DNA of 64,000 bases from contig JBJMNK010000127.1 in assembly GCA_045804265.1 (NCBI GenBank), forward strand, positions 1 through 64,000. The letters run 5' to 3'. Each line of letters begins with the position of its first letter. Positions within the stretch are counted from its first letter, which is position 1. Origin of the DNA: JABFXC01 sp045804265. Lineage in GTDB: Bacteria > Gemmatimonadota > Gemmatimonadetes > Gemmatimonadales > Gemmatimonadaceae. A program made the translations under genes and the position numbers. Of the stretch, positions 40,618 to 49,125 are shown one piece after another. A model generated the notes under the pieces. It saw nothing but the letters and a program-made list of their open reading frames with translations. It did no database searches and was not told the DNA's origin.

Positions 40618-41442
40618 ATGCCGATTACAAAGGAAGGCCCGCGCACTGGCTCGCTGACGCCGGGGCTCGCCGTGCCTAACGGCGCCACGCATGACGCCAC
40701 TGCGGCGTCAGGCTCGGCGCTCGCCGAAACGGGCGCGACGCTCGCCGCTCGCCCCTACGCGCGCCGCGGCGTCTCGCCGAGCGGCGACCCGATCCGCGTC
40801 ATCCTCGCCGACGACCACAAGCTGCTGCGGCAGGGGGTGAAGGCGCTGCTGCGCAACGCGCCCGACATCGTGATTGTCGGCGAAGCCGCTTCCGGTGACG
40901 AGGCTGTCGCACTCGCCGAGCGACAGCGGCCCGACGTCGTGGTGATGGACCTCGACATGGGCGGCGGCGACGGCGCGACCGCGACACGAACGCTCGCCCG
41001 TGAGGCGCCGTTGATCCGCGTCCTCATCCTGACGATGCACAACGAGGAGGAGCGGCTCCTCCCGCTGCTGGCGGATGGCGCGCGCGGTTACCTGGCGAAG
41101 AACACCGCCGACACGGAGCTGGTGGACGCGATCCGCGTCGTTGCATCGGGCGACATCTATGTCCGGCCATCGGTCGCTCGGCTGCTGGCGAGCCAGGTCG
41201 TGCAGAAGCGTGAACGCCAAACCGATACGCCAGCCGACCTGTTCGCCACGCTCAGCGATCGCGAGCGGACCGTACTGCGCCTCGTCGCCGAGGGTTACAA
41301 CGGTCCCGAGATCGGCGAGCAGCTGCACATCACCGCGAAGACCGTCGACACGTACAAGCAGCGCATCGAAGAGAAGATCGGTCTGGCGCACCGAACCGAG
41401 TACGTGCGGTTCGCGATCGATGCGGGGCTGCTGCTGAAGTAA
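40618..41442 (+). CDS. NarL/FixJ-type response regulator
   Basis: 274 residues from ATG 40618. An unstructured Thr/Ala-rich N-terminal 55 residues precede the REC domain: D65-D66, phosphoacceptor D111 (VVVMDLDMGGG), K161. LuxR-type HTH at the end: LSDRERTVLRLVAEGYN, GPEIGEQLHITAKTVDTYKQR. Good candidate for the master regulator of this stress island, by analogy with DosR. A GCCTAACG octamer lies in its 5' part. Confidence 0.9.
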   Translation: MPITKEGPRTGSLTPGLAVPNGATHDATAASGSALAETGATLAARPYARRGVSPSGDPIRVILADDHKLLRQGVKALLRNAPDIVIVGEAASGDEAVALAERQRPDVVVMDLDMGGGDGATATRTLAREAPLIRVLILTMHNEEERLLPLLADGARGYLAKNTADTELVDAIRVVASGDIYVRPSVARLLASQVVQKRERQTDTPADLFATLSDRERTVLRLVAEGYNGPEIGEQLHITAKTVDTYKQRIEEKIGLAHRTEYVRFAIDAGLLLK

Positions 41443-41463
41443 CCCCGCGTCACACACACGATG

Positions 41464-41500
41464 AAAGAGCGCCGGCCACCGAACGTGGCCGGCGCTCTTT
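41464..41500 (+). terminator. Strong terminator of the response regulator gene
   Basis: 16-bp perfect stem from AAAGAGCGCCGGCCAC to GTGGCCGGCGCTCTTT, loop CGAAC, ends in TTT. Confidence 0.9.
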
Positions 41501-41576
41501 CATTCCCGCGTATTCCCGCTGCACCGACGCGCGCCGTCGGGACTACCCTGACTGCGCTCCGTTGCGGCGGAGAACA

Positions 41577-42584
41577 ATGTGGCAGCGTAACCCTCTGTCC
41601 GCGAGGTTCGAGATGCCGACCGAAACCAGCACCAACACCATTTCGGGCGCAACCATTGCACGCCCTGAAGGCAGCCAGCCGACGATGGCCCCCACAAGCC
41701 GTGTCGTCCTCGTCGCGACCGACGACACCGAGGCGTCGGCGCCAGCGCTCCGCTTCGCGCGCACGCTCGCCGAACGTGGTGCCGCGGTACATGCGCTGCA
41801 CGTCGTCGACACCCGCTCGGCACCGATGCCGCCACCGCTCGACTTGGCGATCGCCTTCACCGACGCGACCTTCGGCGACGCATTCCGCGAGCAGCGGGAG
41901 AACGAAGTCCGCGAGACGATCGCCGAGACGATCGGCGCGCCGATCGACTGGCCGGCGCGCATCGCGTTAGGCGTTCCACCGTACGTGATCGTGCGCGAGG
42001 CGCGGGCGCTGCACGCCGACCTCGTCGTGCTCGGGCTTCGCCGCCACAACGCGATCGAGCGCGCGGTCGGCGACGAGACGACGCTGCACGTGATGCGCGC
42101 GGCGCCCTGCCCGGTGGTCGCGGTCACCACCCCGCTCACCGCGCCACTGCGGCGGGTGCTGGTGGCGGTGGACTTCAGCCGGGCGAGCCTCGAGGCGGCG
42201 CGCGCCGCCGACCACCTCGTCGGAAAGGAGGGGACGCTCGTCCTCGCCTACGTCGCGCCGGCCGACCTGGCCATTCCGGACGACGGCGAGCGCGTGATCC
42301 ACGAGCTCGGCGTCGATGCCGCCTTCGCCTGGTTCCGCGGCGAGCTCGGTCGCGCCGTGGATGCACCGGTGGAAGAGGTCAAGCTCCGCCGCTGGACCAG
42401 CGCCCGCGTCGCCGAGGTGCTGCTCTCCTACGCGGATGGGGCGAAGATCGACATGCTCGCGTTAGGCAGCGTCCGGCACGGGCGGATCGAGCGCTGGATC
42501 CTCGGCAGCGTGACGACCGACATCGCGCGCAACGGGAGCCGCTCGATGCTGGTGGTCCCGCCCGATGATCGGGCGACCGCGTAG
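41577..42584 (+). CDS. Tandem universal stress protein
   Basis: 335 residues from ATG 41577 (GGAG upstream); ATG 41613 is a possible alternative. Two UspA domains: SRVVLVATDDTEASAPALRF with LHADLVVLGLRRHNAIE, and RRVLVAVDFSRASLEAARAA with DMLALGSVRHGRIERWILGSVTTDIAR, the latter keeping the G-x9-GS nucleotide loop. Convergent with the alcohol dehydrogenase. Contains two octamer copies, each as GCG-TTA-GGC. Confidence 0.9.
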   Translation: MWQRNPLSARFEMPTETSTNTISGATIARPEGSQPTMAPTSRVVLVATDDTEASAPALRFARTLAERGAAVHALHVVDTRSAPMPPPLDLAIAFTDATFGDAFREQRENEVRETIAETIGAPIDWPARIALGVPPYVIVREARALHADLVVLGLRRHNAIERAVGDETTLHVMRAAPCPVVAVTTPLTAPLRRVLVAVDFSRASLEAARAADHLVGKEGTLVLAYVAPADLAIPDDGERVIHELGVDAAFAWFRGELGRAVDAPVEEVKLRRWTSARVAEVLLSYADGAKIDMLALGSVRHGRIERWILGSVTTDIARNGSRSMLVVPPDDRATA

Positions 42585-42616
42585 AGATCGCGCGTGTTCC
42601 GGTCCGACGCTCGCGA

Positions 42617-43732
42617 TCAGAAGGTGATCGCGACCTTCAGCACGCCATCGCGATGTTCGCCGAACAGCTCGTACGCCTCACCGATCCGCTCGAGGGGATA
42701 ACGGTGTGTCAGCAGCGGCGTGAGGTCGATGCGACCGTGGCGCACCAGCTCCATCAACCGCCGCATCCGCTCCTTCCCGCCGGGGCAGAGCGTCGTCACG
42801 ATGCGGATGTCGCCGAGCCCCGCCGCGAACGCATCGTAAGGCACGCCGAGCTTCCCGGAGTAGACGCCGAGGCTGGACAGCGTTCCGCCGGGGCGTAGCG
42901 AACGGAGCCCCGCCTCGAAGGTGGCCTGGGTGCCCAACGCCTCGATCGCGACGTCGGCGCCGCCGCCGGTGAGGCGCTTCACCTCGGCCGCGAGATCCAC
43001 TGCCGTGGGATCGAGCACGACGTCCGCGCCCATCCGCTCCGCGACGTCGCGGCGGTGCGCGTCGGGATCGGACCCGATGACGATCGCCGCTCCCATCAGC
43101 CGTGCTCCGATCGTCGCGCAAATGCCGATCGGGCCCTGGCCGAGGACGACCACGGAGTCACCGGGCTTCACTCCTCCCGACTCGGCGCCACTGAAACCGG
43201 TCGAGGCGATGTCCGCGAGCAGCACCACCTGTTCGTCGCGCAGCTCGTCGGGGATCTTCGCCAGGTTGGCCTGCGCGTACGGCACGCGCAGGTATTCCGC
43301 CTGTGCGCCATCGATGGTGTTGCCGAAGCGCCAACCGCCGATCGCCTCGAAGCCGGAGCCGTGGCCGCATTGCGACTGGTGCCCGGACAGGCAGCCGTGG
43401 CACTGGCCGCAGGGGGTGATCGCGCCGACGAGGACACGGTCGCCTAACGCGTAGCCGGTGACTCCCGCGCCGAGCTCGGTGATCACGCCGACCGCCTCGT
43501 GCCCGATCACCAGTCCGGAGCGGACGGGGTACTCGCCGCGGAGAATGTGGATGTCGGTGCCGCAGATCGTCGTCAGCGTCAGGCGGATCACCGCTTCACC
43601 GGCGGCGGCGCGAGGGCGCGGGACGTCGCGCAGCTCGAGCCTGTTCGGCGAGACGAAGACGTTCGCGCGCATCGTGTCGACGGCCGCGCCGGTCAGCGGA
43701 TATGCCCGCTCGAATGCCGAGATACTGGTCAT
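42617..43732 (-). CDS. Zinc-dependent medium-chain alcohol dehydrogenase
   Basis: 371 residues; ATG 43732 has AGGAGGG 5 nt upstream. Catalytic zinc set C57 (TTICGTDIHI), H78-E79 (GHE). Structural zinc Cys C108, C111, C114, C122 (CGQCHGCLSGHQSQC). NAD(P) fold GQGPIGICATIGARLMGA. Similar to secondary-alcohol/isopropanol-type or threonine-type dehydrogenases; 2,3-butanediol or short alcohols are plausible. In this context it may serve fermentative redox balancing. Confidence 0.92.
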   Translation of the reverse strand: MTSISAFERAYPLTGAAVDTMRANVFVSPNRLELRDVPRPRAAAGEAVIRLTLTTICGTDIHILRGEYPVRSGLVIGHEAVGVITELGAGVTGYALGDRVLVGAITPCGQCHGCLSGHQSQCGHGSGFEAIGGWRFGNTIDGAQAEYLRVPYAQANLAKIPDELRDEQVVLLADIASTGFSGAESGGVKPGDSVVVLGQGPIGICATIGARLMGAAIVIGSDPDAHRRDVAERMGADVVLDPTAVDLAAEVKRLTGGGADVAIEALGTQATFEAGLRSLRPGGTLSSLGVYSGKLGVPYDAFAAGLGDIRIVTTLCPGGKERMRRLMELVRHGRIDLTPLLTHRYPLERIGEAYELFGEHRDGVLKVAITF

Positions 43733-43958
43733 GGATCCCTCCTGCGTGCCACCACGCATTCGTGTTCTGCAAGTATGCGATCGGTCTCACTCACGAAGCA
43801 TCCGATGCAGGCCCCTTCGCTGTCAGGCACGGGCCGACACCATCAACGCCATATCCCCGACTGCGCCGACATACCACACGCGCGACCTTGCACGCGTACC
43901 ATTCCCGCCGGTCGCGCCGCATCCACGACGCGGGGCGGCAACACCGGAGGTCCGCGCC

Positions 43959-45341
43959 ATGTCCACCGCAACCATCGAGAGACCATCGCCGGTCGTGAGC
44001 GATCTCTCCGCCAACGTCGAACGGCTGTCGCGCAGCTACGATCCGCCGATCCGCGGCCCCATCCTCCTCGCCAGCGCCGGACGCGGGGCGACCAACGCCA
44101 CCTTCTACATCGCGAGTGCGCTCGCCGAACGGTTAGGCACCGATGTCGAAGTCGCCGGGGTCCTCGAGCCGTACCCGGCGCTCCTGTTCGCCGACCAGGC
44201 GCCGGTGTACCCATCGGACTTCGATTCCATACGCCGCGACGTCATCGCACACGCGATCGCGCGCCGGGTCTACGCGATCGGTCCGAAAGCGGAGCAATGG
44301 CCGGTCACGATCCTCGACGGCCACGCGCCGAGCGCGATCGCGAAGTTCGCTCGCGAGCACGACGCGAGCATGATCGTCGTCGGACTCGGCAACCACGCTC
44401 CGGCCGATCGACTCCCCGGCGGCGAACGCGCGCTGCACATCCTGCGCTCCGCCGACCGCCCGGTCTATGCGGTCGCGCCCGACGTGGTTGCGCTTCCCAA
44501 GACCGCGGTGTGCGGGATCGACTTCAGTGCCGCGAGCGTGCGCGCCGCGCGTGCCGCGCTCATGTCGCTCGCCGAGAACGGCCTGCTGGTACTCGTCAAC
44601 GTCAGGCCGTTGATCGACCTGCTCCCCCTCTATGCGTCAAGCGAGCATTCGCGTGAGCGCTACGAGATGCAGCTCGCGACATGGGAGGCGGGCACGGAGC
44701 GCGGGACCGCGGCGCAGTTCGCGCGGCTGCGCGAGGAGCTGCGGCGCTACACGCCACGCGGCGTGACCATCGAGACGCGGACGCGCTCGGGGGTTGTGCT
44801 GGAAGAGCTGCTCGCCGTCGCCAACGCGACCGGCGCACAACTCGTCGCCGTCGGCACGCACGGTCCCGGCGCGATCGAGCGGTTCTTCATCGGCAGCGTC
44901 GCGACCGAGGTGCTCCGTCACGCCAGGCGAAGCGTGCTCGTCGCTCCCGACCCGTCACCCGCGGAGTCGGCACGGCTCTCGCTGCGAATTCGTGGTACCG
45001 CCAGCATCGTCGACGCGGACCAGTGGGGCGCGGTGCTCGAGAAGTTTTCGGCGCGCAATGCTGGTCGCATGGTGAAGCTGGAGGTGAATGACCCCGAGCT
45101 GGGCGCACAGCTCCAGCTGACGGGGTTCGCGCTGCTGGGTGTCACCTATGACCATCACGACCAGCGGGTCGACGTGATGCTTGGCGACGCGCGCGACAAC
45201 ACGCGCCACCTGACGCGGTCGATCTCGCGGGTGGACGACGTGTCGATCGCCACCGCGACTGATGGTCCGGAGCAGGCGCTCCGGATCCTCAGCGGACGTT
45301 CGCAGACGCTGGTCACGTTTCTCGACGGGGGCGCGTCATGA
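43959..45341 (+). CDS. Tandem Usp protein fused to a DUF5335-like domain
   Basis: 460 residues; ATG 43959 with GGAGG 8 nt upstream. Two Usp domains (about 33-165 and 180-325): GPILLASAGRGATNATFYIA, DASMIVVGLGNHAPADR, then TAVCGIDFSAASVRAARAAL and AQLVAVGTHGPGAIERFFIGSVATEVLRHA. After the second Usp a separate domain of about 115 residues (DADQWGAVLEKFSARNAGR, MVKLEVNDPELGAQLQLTG, FALLGVTYDHHDQRVDVMLG) matches the pattern of DUF5335 proteins. ATGA overlap with the next gene. Confidence 0.88.
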   Translation: MSTATIERPSPVVSDLSANVERLSRSYDPPIRGPILLASAGRGATNATFYIASALAERLGTDVEVAGVLEPYPALLFADQAPVYPSDFDSIRRDVIAHAIARRVYAIGPKAEQWPVTILDGHAPSAIAKFAREHDASMIVVGLGNHAPADRLPGGERALHILRSADRPVYAVAPDVVALPKTAVCGIDFSAASVRAARAALMSLAENGLLVLVNVRPLIDLLPLYASSEHSRERYEMQLATWEAGTERGTAAQFARLREELRRYTPRGVTIETRTRSGVVLEELLAVANATGAQLVAVGTHGPGAIERFFIGSVATEVLRHARRSVLVAPDPSPAESARLSLRIRGTASIVDADQWGAVLEKFSARNAGRMVKLEVNDPELGAQLQLTGFALLGVTYDHHDQRVDVMLGDARDNTRHLTRSISRVDDVSIATATDGPEQALRILSGRSQTLVTFLDGGAS

Positions 45342-45520
45342 CGAAGACCGAGCACGAAACGGCGAAACGCCCCGGTGCGAAGTACACCGGGCCAACGCAG
45401 CCGCCGGCACAGCGGGAGCCGGCGGCGGTGATCGCGGAGCTGATGCAGAAACGGTTCACCCCCACCCGCTCGCGCGAGGAGCAGGCATTCATCGACCTGC
45501 AGCGGGGTTGCCACCAGTGA
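45338..45520 (+). CDS. Small hydrophilic protein, unknown
   Basis: 60 residues. Coupled on both sides: its ATG overlaps the Usp-DUF5335 stop (ATGA) and its own stop overlaps the ATPase GTG (GTGA). Sequence is Lys/Glu/Pro-rich with a short amphipathic segment AAVIAELMQKRFTP. Tight conservation of spacing argues that it is translated. No family recognised. Confidence 0.65.
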   Translation: MTKTEHETAKRPGAKYTGPTQPPAQREPAAVIAELMQKRFTPTRSREEQAFIDLQRGCHQ

Positions 45521-47460
45521 CCGGACAGGGGCGCGTCAGGCCTAACGGTGCCGGCGTGCCCCTCATCGCCGTCGCGGCGCTGGTGGTGCTCGCGGCCGGG
45601 CTGGTGGTCCGGGGGGCGGGCGGGGAGCAGCTGGGCGGCCGGATCCTGTTCGGCGGGCTGCTCGTCACCGGGGCGCCGCTGGCCTGGCGGACGCTGCGTG
45701 GAATGATGAATGGCGAGTTCGCATCCGACATCGTCGCGATGCTGGCGATCGTCGGCGCGGTCGCCCTCAACCAGCCGATCGCCGGGCTGGTCGTCGTCGT
45801 GATGCAATCGGGGGGCGAGACGCTCGAGCGCTACGCCGAAGGACGCGCGTCAGCCGCGGTCCGCGCGCTCGAGCAGGATGCGCCACACATCGCGCACCGG
45901 GTGCGCGGCGACGGGCCGGCGGTGGATGACATCACGGTCGAGTCGATCGCGGTCGGTGACGTGCTGCTCGTGCGGCCCGGCGAGATGATCCCCTGCGACG
46001 CCGTGGTCGTCGATGGGCGCTCGCACGTCGACAGCTCGCGCCTGAGAGGCGAGCCGATCCCGGTGACCGCCGCCGCCGGAACGACGCTGCTCAGCGGCAG
46101 TCTCGACATCGATGGGCCGCTGGTGATTCGCGCGACGGCGGTCGCGGGCGAGAGCCAGTACGCGCGGATCGTCGACCTCGTGCGCACGGCGCAGGCGAGC
46201 AAGGCACCGCTGCAGCGGCTGGCCGACCGTTATGCGACCTGGTTCACGCCGCTCACCCTGGTCGTCTGCGCGGCGGCGTGGCTGCTCAGCGGCGAGGTCG
46301 AGCGGGTGCTCGCGGTGCTGGTGGTGGCGACGCCCTGCCCGCTCATCCTCGCGACGCCGGTGGCGATCATCGGCGGGATCAACCGTGCGGCGCGCCAGCT
46401 GGTGGTCGTCCGCAACGGTGGCGCGCTCGAGCAGCTCTCGTCGGTGAACGTCGCGGTATTCGACAAGACGGGGACGCTCACCATCGGCTCGCCCGAGGTC
46501 GGGCGGGTCGTACCGTTAGGCAGCCGCGATGCGATGGAGCTCCTCCGCCTGGCCGGAAGCATCGAGCAGGGATCGGGGCACCTGCTCGCCCGTTCGGTGG
46601 TGCGTGCGGCGATGGCATCGGGGGCGGTGCTCGACCGTCCCACCGGCGTCGAGGAGCACGCCGGGCAGGGCGTCGCCGGCCGGCTCGACGGCCGCGAGAT
46701 AATCGTCGGCTCGCGCAGCCTCATCGAGGCGAAGGCGCCGGGGACGCTCGCTGCATTCGGGAGCGCCGCGTCGGACGCGGGGCTGCGCTCGTTCATCGTC
46801 GTCGACGGCGCCGCGGCCGGCGTCATCGAGTACGCCGACCAGCTCCGCGGCGGGCTGGCACCATTCTTCGCCCGGCTCCGCGCGTTAGGCGCGGACCGGC
46901 TCGTCCTCCTCTCCGGCGATTCGGCGGCGCACACCGCCGCGGTCGCGGCCGCGGTCGGGATCACCGAGGCCCGCGGCGACCTCCTGCCCGGCGACAAGGT
47001 GACGATCGTGCGCGAGCTGGTGAACGCGGGCGCGCGCGTGCTGATGGTCGGCGACGGCACCAACGACGCCCCGGCGCTGACGGCGGCGAACGTCGGCATC
47101 GCACTCGCCGGCCACGGCGGCGGGATCGTCGCCGAAGCGGCCGACATCGTCGTCCTCGGCAGCGACGTCACCCGTGTCGCCGACGCGATCGTGATCGCCC
47201 GCCGGACGCTGCAGATCGCGAAGCAGAGCATCCGCGTCGGGCTCGGATTGAGCGTGATCGCGATGGCCGCCGCCGCGTTCGGCTTCGTCGCACCGGTCCC
47301 CGGCGCGCTCCTCCAGGAAGCGATCGACGTCGCGGTCATCGTCAATGCGCTGCGGACGAGCCGAGCCCCGCGTCAGGCGCGGCGTAGGGAAACGCCCCAC
47401 ACGACTTCCGGACCCTCCTTACAGACGGCGACCCTCGGCGAATCGATCTTGAGGGCGTGA
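45517..47460 (+). CDS. Atypical P-type ATPase (TPC motif)
   Basis: 647 residues from GTG 45517 (GTGA overlap). No N-terminal metal domain. About eight membrane helices. Intact phosphorylation site D316-K-T-G-T and GDGTNDAPAL. Two departures: the membrane ligand motif is T272-P-C274-P rather than CPC, and the A-domain TGES is R177-G-E-P, so the Thr is lost while the catalytic Glu stays. TPC has been used to define a P1B-5 group linked to nickel/iron, but those carry a hemerythrin tail that is absent here. Long C-terminal Arg/Thr tail. Ion unknown. Confidence 0.88.
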   Translation: MTGQGRVRPNGAGVPLIAVAALVVLAAGLVVRGAGGEQLGGRILFGGLLVTGAPLAWRTLRGMMNGEFASDIVAMLAIVGAVALNQPIAGLVVVVMQSGGETLERYAEGRASAAVRALEQDAPHIAHRVRGDGPAVDDITVESIAVGDVLLVRPGEMIPCDAVVVDGRSHVDSSRLRGEPIPVTAAAGTTLLSGSLDIDGPLVIRATAVAGESQYARIVDLVRTAQASKAPLQRLADRYATWFTPLTLVVCAAAWLLSGEVERVLAVLVVATPCPLILATPVAIIGGINRAARQLVVVRNGGALEQLSSVNVAVFDKTGTLTIGSPEVGRVVPLGSRDAMELLRLAGSIEQGSGHLLARSVVRAAMASGAVLDRPTGVEEHAGQGVAGRLDGREIIVGSRSLIEAKAPGTLAAFGSAASDAGLRSFIVVDGAAAGVIEYADQLRGGLAPFFARLRALGADRLVLLSGDSAAHTAAVAAAVGITEARGDLLPGDKVTIVRELVNAGARVLMVGDGTNDAPALTAANVGIALAGHGGGIVAEAADIVVLGSDVTRVADAIVIARRTLQIAKQSIRVGLGLSVIAMAAAAFGFVAPVPGALLQEAIDVAVIVNALRTSRAPRQARRRETPHTTSGPSLQTATLGESILRA

Positions 47461-47491
47461 CTCGAGAGCGGAACATCATCGGCGGCGCAGC

Positions 47492-48628
47492 ATGACGACC
47501 ATGACGGGGCCGGAGTCGCGGCGCGTCCCGGACGATGGCGTGTCGGCGCGCGCGTCAGGCGCAGCGGCCATGCGCCGCGAGCCATGGCGGCTCTGGCGTG
47601 TCGCCCTCCCCGACGCGCTCCCTGATTCGGTGGCGCGCTTCCTCGCGGTGCCGCTGAGCGCGAAGCTCGCCGGCACGAACGTGACGATCGTCATCGCCGC
47701 GCTTGGTGTCGCGCTGTTCACGCATCGCGGCACGCCGGAAGACGGCGAGTTGCTCGCGCTGATGACGATCGCGCTCGGCGTCAGCCTCGCCGTGAGCGTG
47801 GGGCTCGTCCTCGCCGCACTGCGTCCGCTTCATTATCTCGAGCAGGCGGCGGAGCAGGTTTCGAGCGGAAATCTCGCCGCGCGTGTGCCGTCATCGCCGC
47901 TCGCCGACCGCAACATCGCCCGCATCGGGCGCACGTTCAATCGCGTCCTCGAGGACCTGATCGCCGACCGTGCGCGGGCGCGTCGCCTCGCGCGCGAAGT
48001 GATCCGCGCCGGCGACCTGCAGCGCGCGCACATCGGGCGCGAGCTCAACGAATCGACCGCGCAGGTGCTCGCCGCCCTGTCGTTCCAGGCGAGCGCGCTC
48101 GCGTCGATCAGCACCGATCAGGAAGTGACGGAGCGGCTCGACACGATTCGCGGTTTGACGGCGCAGGCGCTCGACCAGGTCGGCATGATCGCGCAGACGA
48201 TTCATCCGCGCGTGCTCGATGATCTCGGACCGGTCGTCGCGCTCAAGGGACTCGCCCGTCGCGTGCGCGAGACGACGCCGGTGGAGGCGGACGTCTACGC
48301 CGACCTCGGCGAAGCGGAGCTCACCCACTGGCAGGCGGCGATGGTCTACCGCGTCGCCGAAGAAGCGGTGGCGAACGCGGTACGCCACGGCTCGGCCCAG
48401 CGCGTGTGCATCCGCCTGACGGGAACGGCGAGCGGGGTGCGTCTGGCGATCAGCGACGACGGCCGCGGCTTCGTTGTCGAGGCGGCGCGGTCCGGGCCGG
48501 GGCTCGGCCTGTTCATGATGCAGGAGCGCGCGTCACTCGCTGGTGCTACATTCGCGATCGACAGTGGACCAGCGACGGGCACCCTCGTCGAGGTCGTGCT
48601 TCCGCTCAGGACGGGGCCAGAGTCATGA
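47492..48628 (+). CDS. DegS/NarX-type sensor kinase lacking the phosphoacceptor His
   Basis: 378 residues. Two membrane helices (about 59-77 and 88-109), HAMP (about 110-160), HisKA_3 dimerisation region, HATPase_c. In HisKA_3 kinases the phosphoacceptor lies in RELHDxxxQ; here it is RELN186ESTAQ, with Asn for His and Glu for Asp. The ATPase domain keeps EEAVANAVRHG and SDDGRGF, GPGLGLFMMQERA. It may therefore be a phosphatase, an adaptor, or use H180. Downstream PPOX gene overlaps by ATGA. Confidence 0.88.
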   Translation: MTTMTGPESRRVPDDGVSARASGAAAMRREPWRLWRVALPDALPDSVARFLAVPLSAKLAGTNVTIVIAALGVALFTHRGTPEDGELLALMTIALGVSLAVSVGLVLAALRPLHYLEQAAEQVSSGNLAARVPSSPLADRNIARIGRTFNRVLEDLIADRARARRLAREVIRAGDLQRAHIGRELNESTAQVLAALSFQASALASISTDQEVTERLDTIRGLTAQALDQVGMIAQTIHPRVLDDLGPVVALKGLARRVRETTPVEADVYADLGEAELTHWQAAMVYRVAEEAVANAVRHGSAQRVCIRLTGTASGVRLAISDDGRGFVVEAARSGPGLGLFMMQERASLAGATFAIDSGPATGTLVEVVLPLRTGPES

Positions 48629-49125
48629 AACGCGAATCAAAGTCCGCCGGCCACACCGCGCGCCGATCGAATCCGCGGGTAGGGCCGAGCTTCCGTTCGC
48701 TCGACAAGACCGAGTGCGAGCGGGTCCTCTCGCGCAACCATGTCGCACGAATCGCGTTCTCGTTTCACGACAAGGTGGACATCGAACCGGTTCACTATGT
48801 CTACGATCACGGCGACCTGTTCGGCCGGACGTCGCTCGGCTCGAAGCTGACGACGCTCGCTCACAACCACTGGGTCGCGGTCGAGGTGGACGAAGTCGAT
48901 GGTCTCTTCGACTGGCGGAGCGTGGTCGTGCACGGCTCCTTCTACACTGTCTCGGCGGAACTTCCCGGCGTCGAATCCGCCGCCTGGGCCCGCGGCATCG
49001 AGCTGCTGCGCGCACTCATCCCCGAGACGGGGACGGCTGACGACCCGGTGCCATTCCGCTCGGTGCTGTTCCAGATCCACGTCGACTCGACGACTGGACG
49101 GGAGTCGCTGCCAAGCACCCGTTAG
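48625..49125 (+). CDS. PPOX-class FMN-binding split-barrel protein
   Basis: 166 residues; ATG overlaps the kinase stop. Starts the fold at FRSLDKTECERVLSRNHVAR, then IEPVHYVYDHGDLFGRTSLGSK and VAVEVDEVDGLFDWRSVVVHG, matching the pyridoxamine-phosphate-oxidase-like (NimA-related) family that binds FMN or F420. Members occur in the mycobacterial DosR regulon. Its 3' end overlaps the convergent membrane-hydrolase frame by 110 bp; the TAG stop is within an octamer. Confidence 0.85.
   Translation: MKRESKSAGHTARRSNPRVGPSFRSLDKTECERVLSRNHVARIAFSFHDKVDIEPVHYVYDHGDLFGRTSLGSKLTTLAHNHWVAVEVDEVDGLFDWRSVVVHGSFYTVSAELPGVESAAWARGIELLRALIPETGTADDPVPFRSVLFQIHVDSTTGRESLPSTR

Noticed and set aside
41539..41551. 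GGGACTACCCTGA as a DosR-type box
   Set aside because: Only a partial match to the known palindrome, and I did not find it upstream of the other genes of the island.
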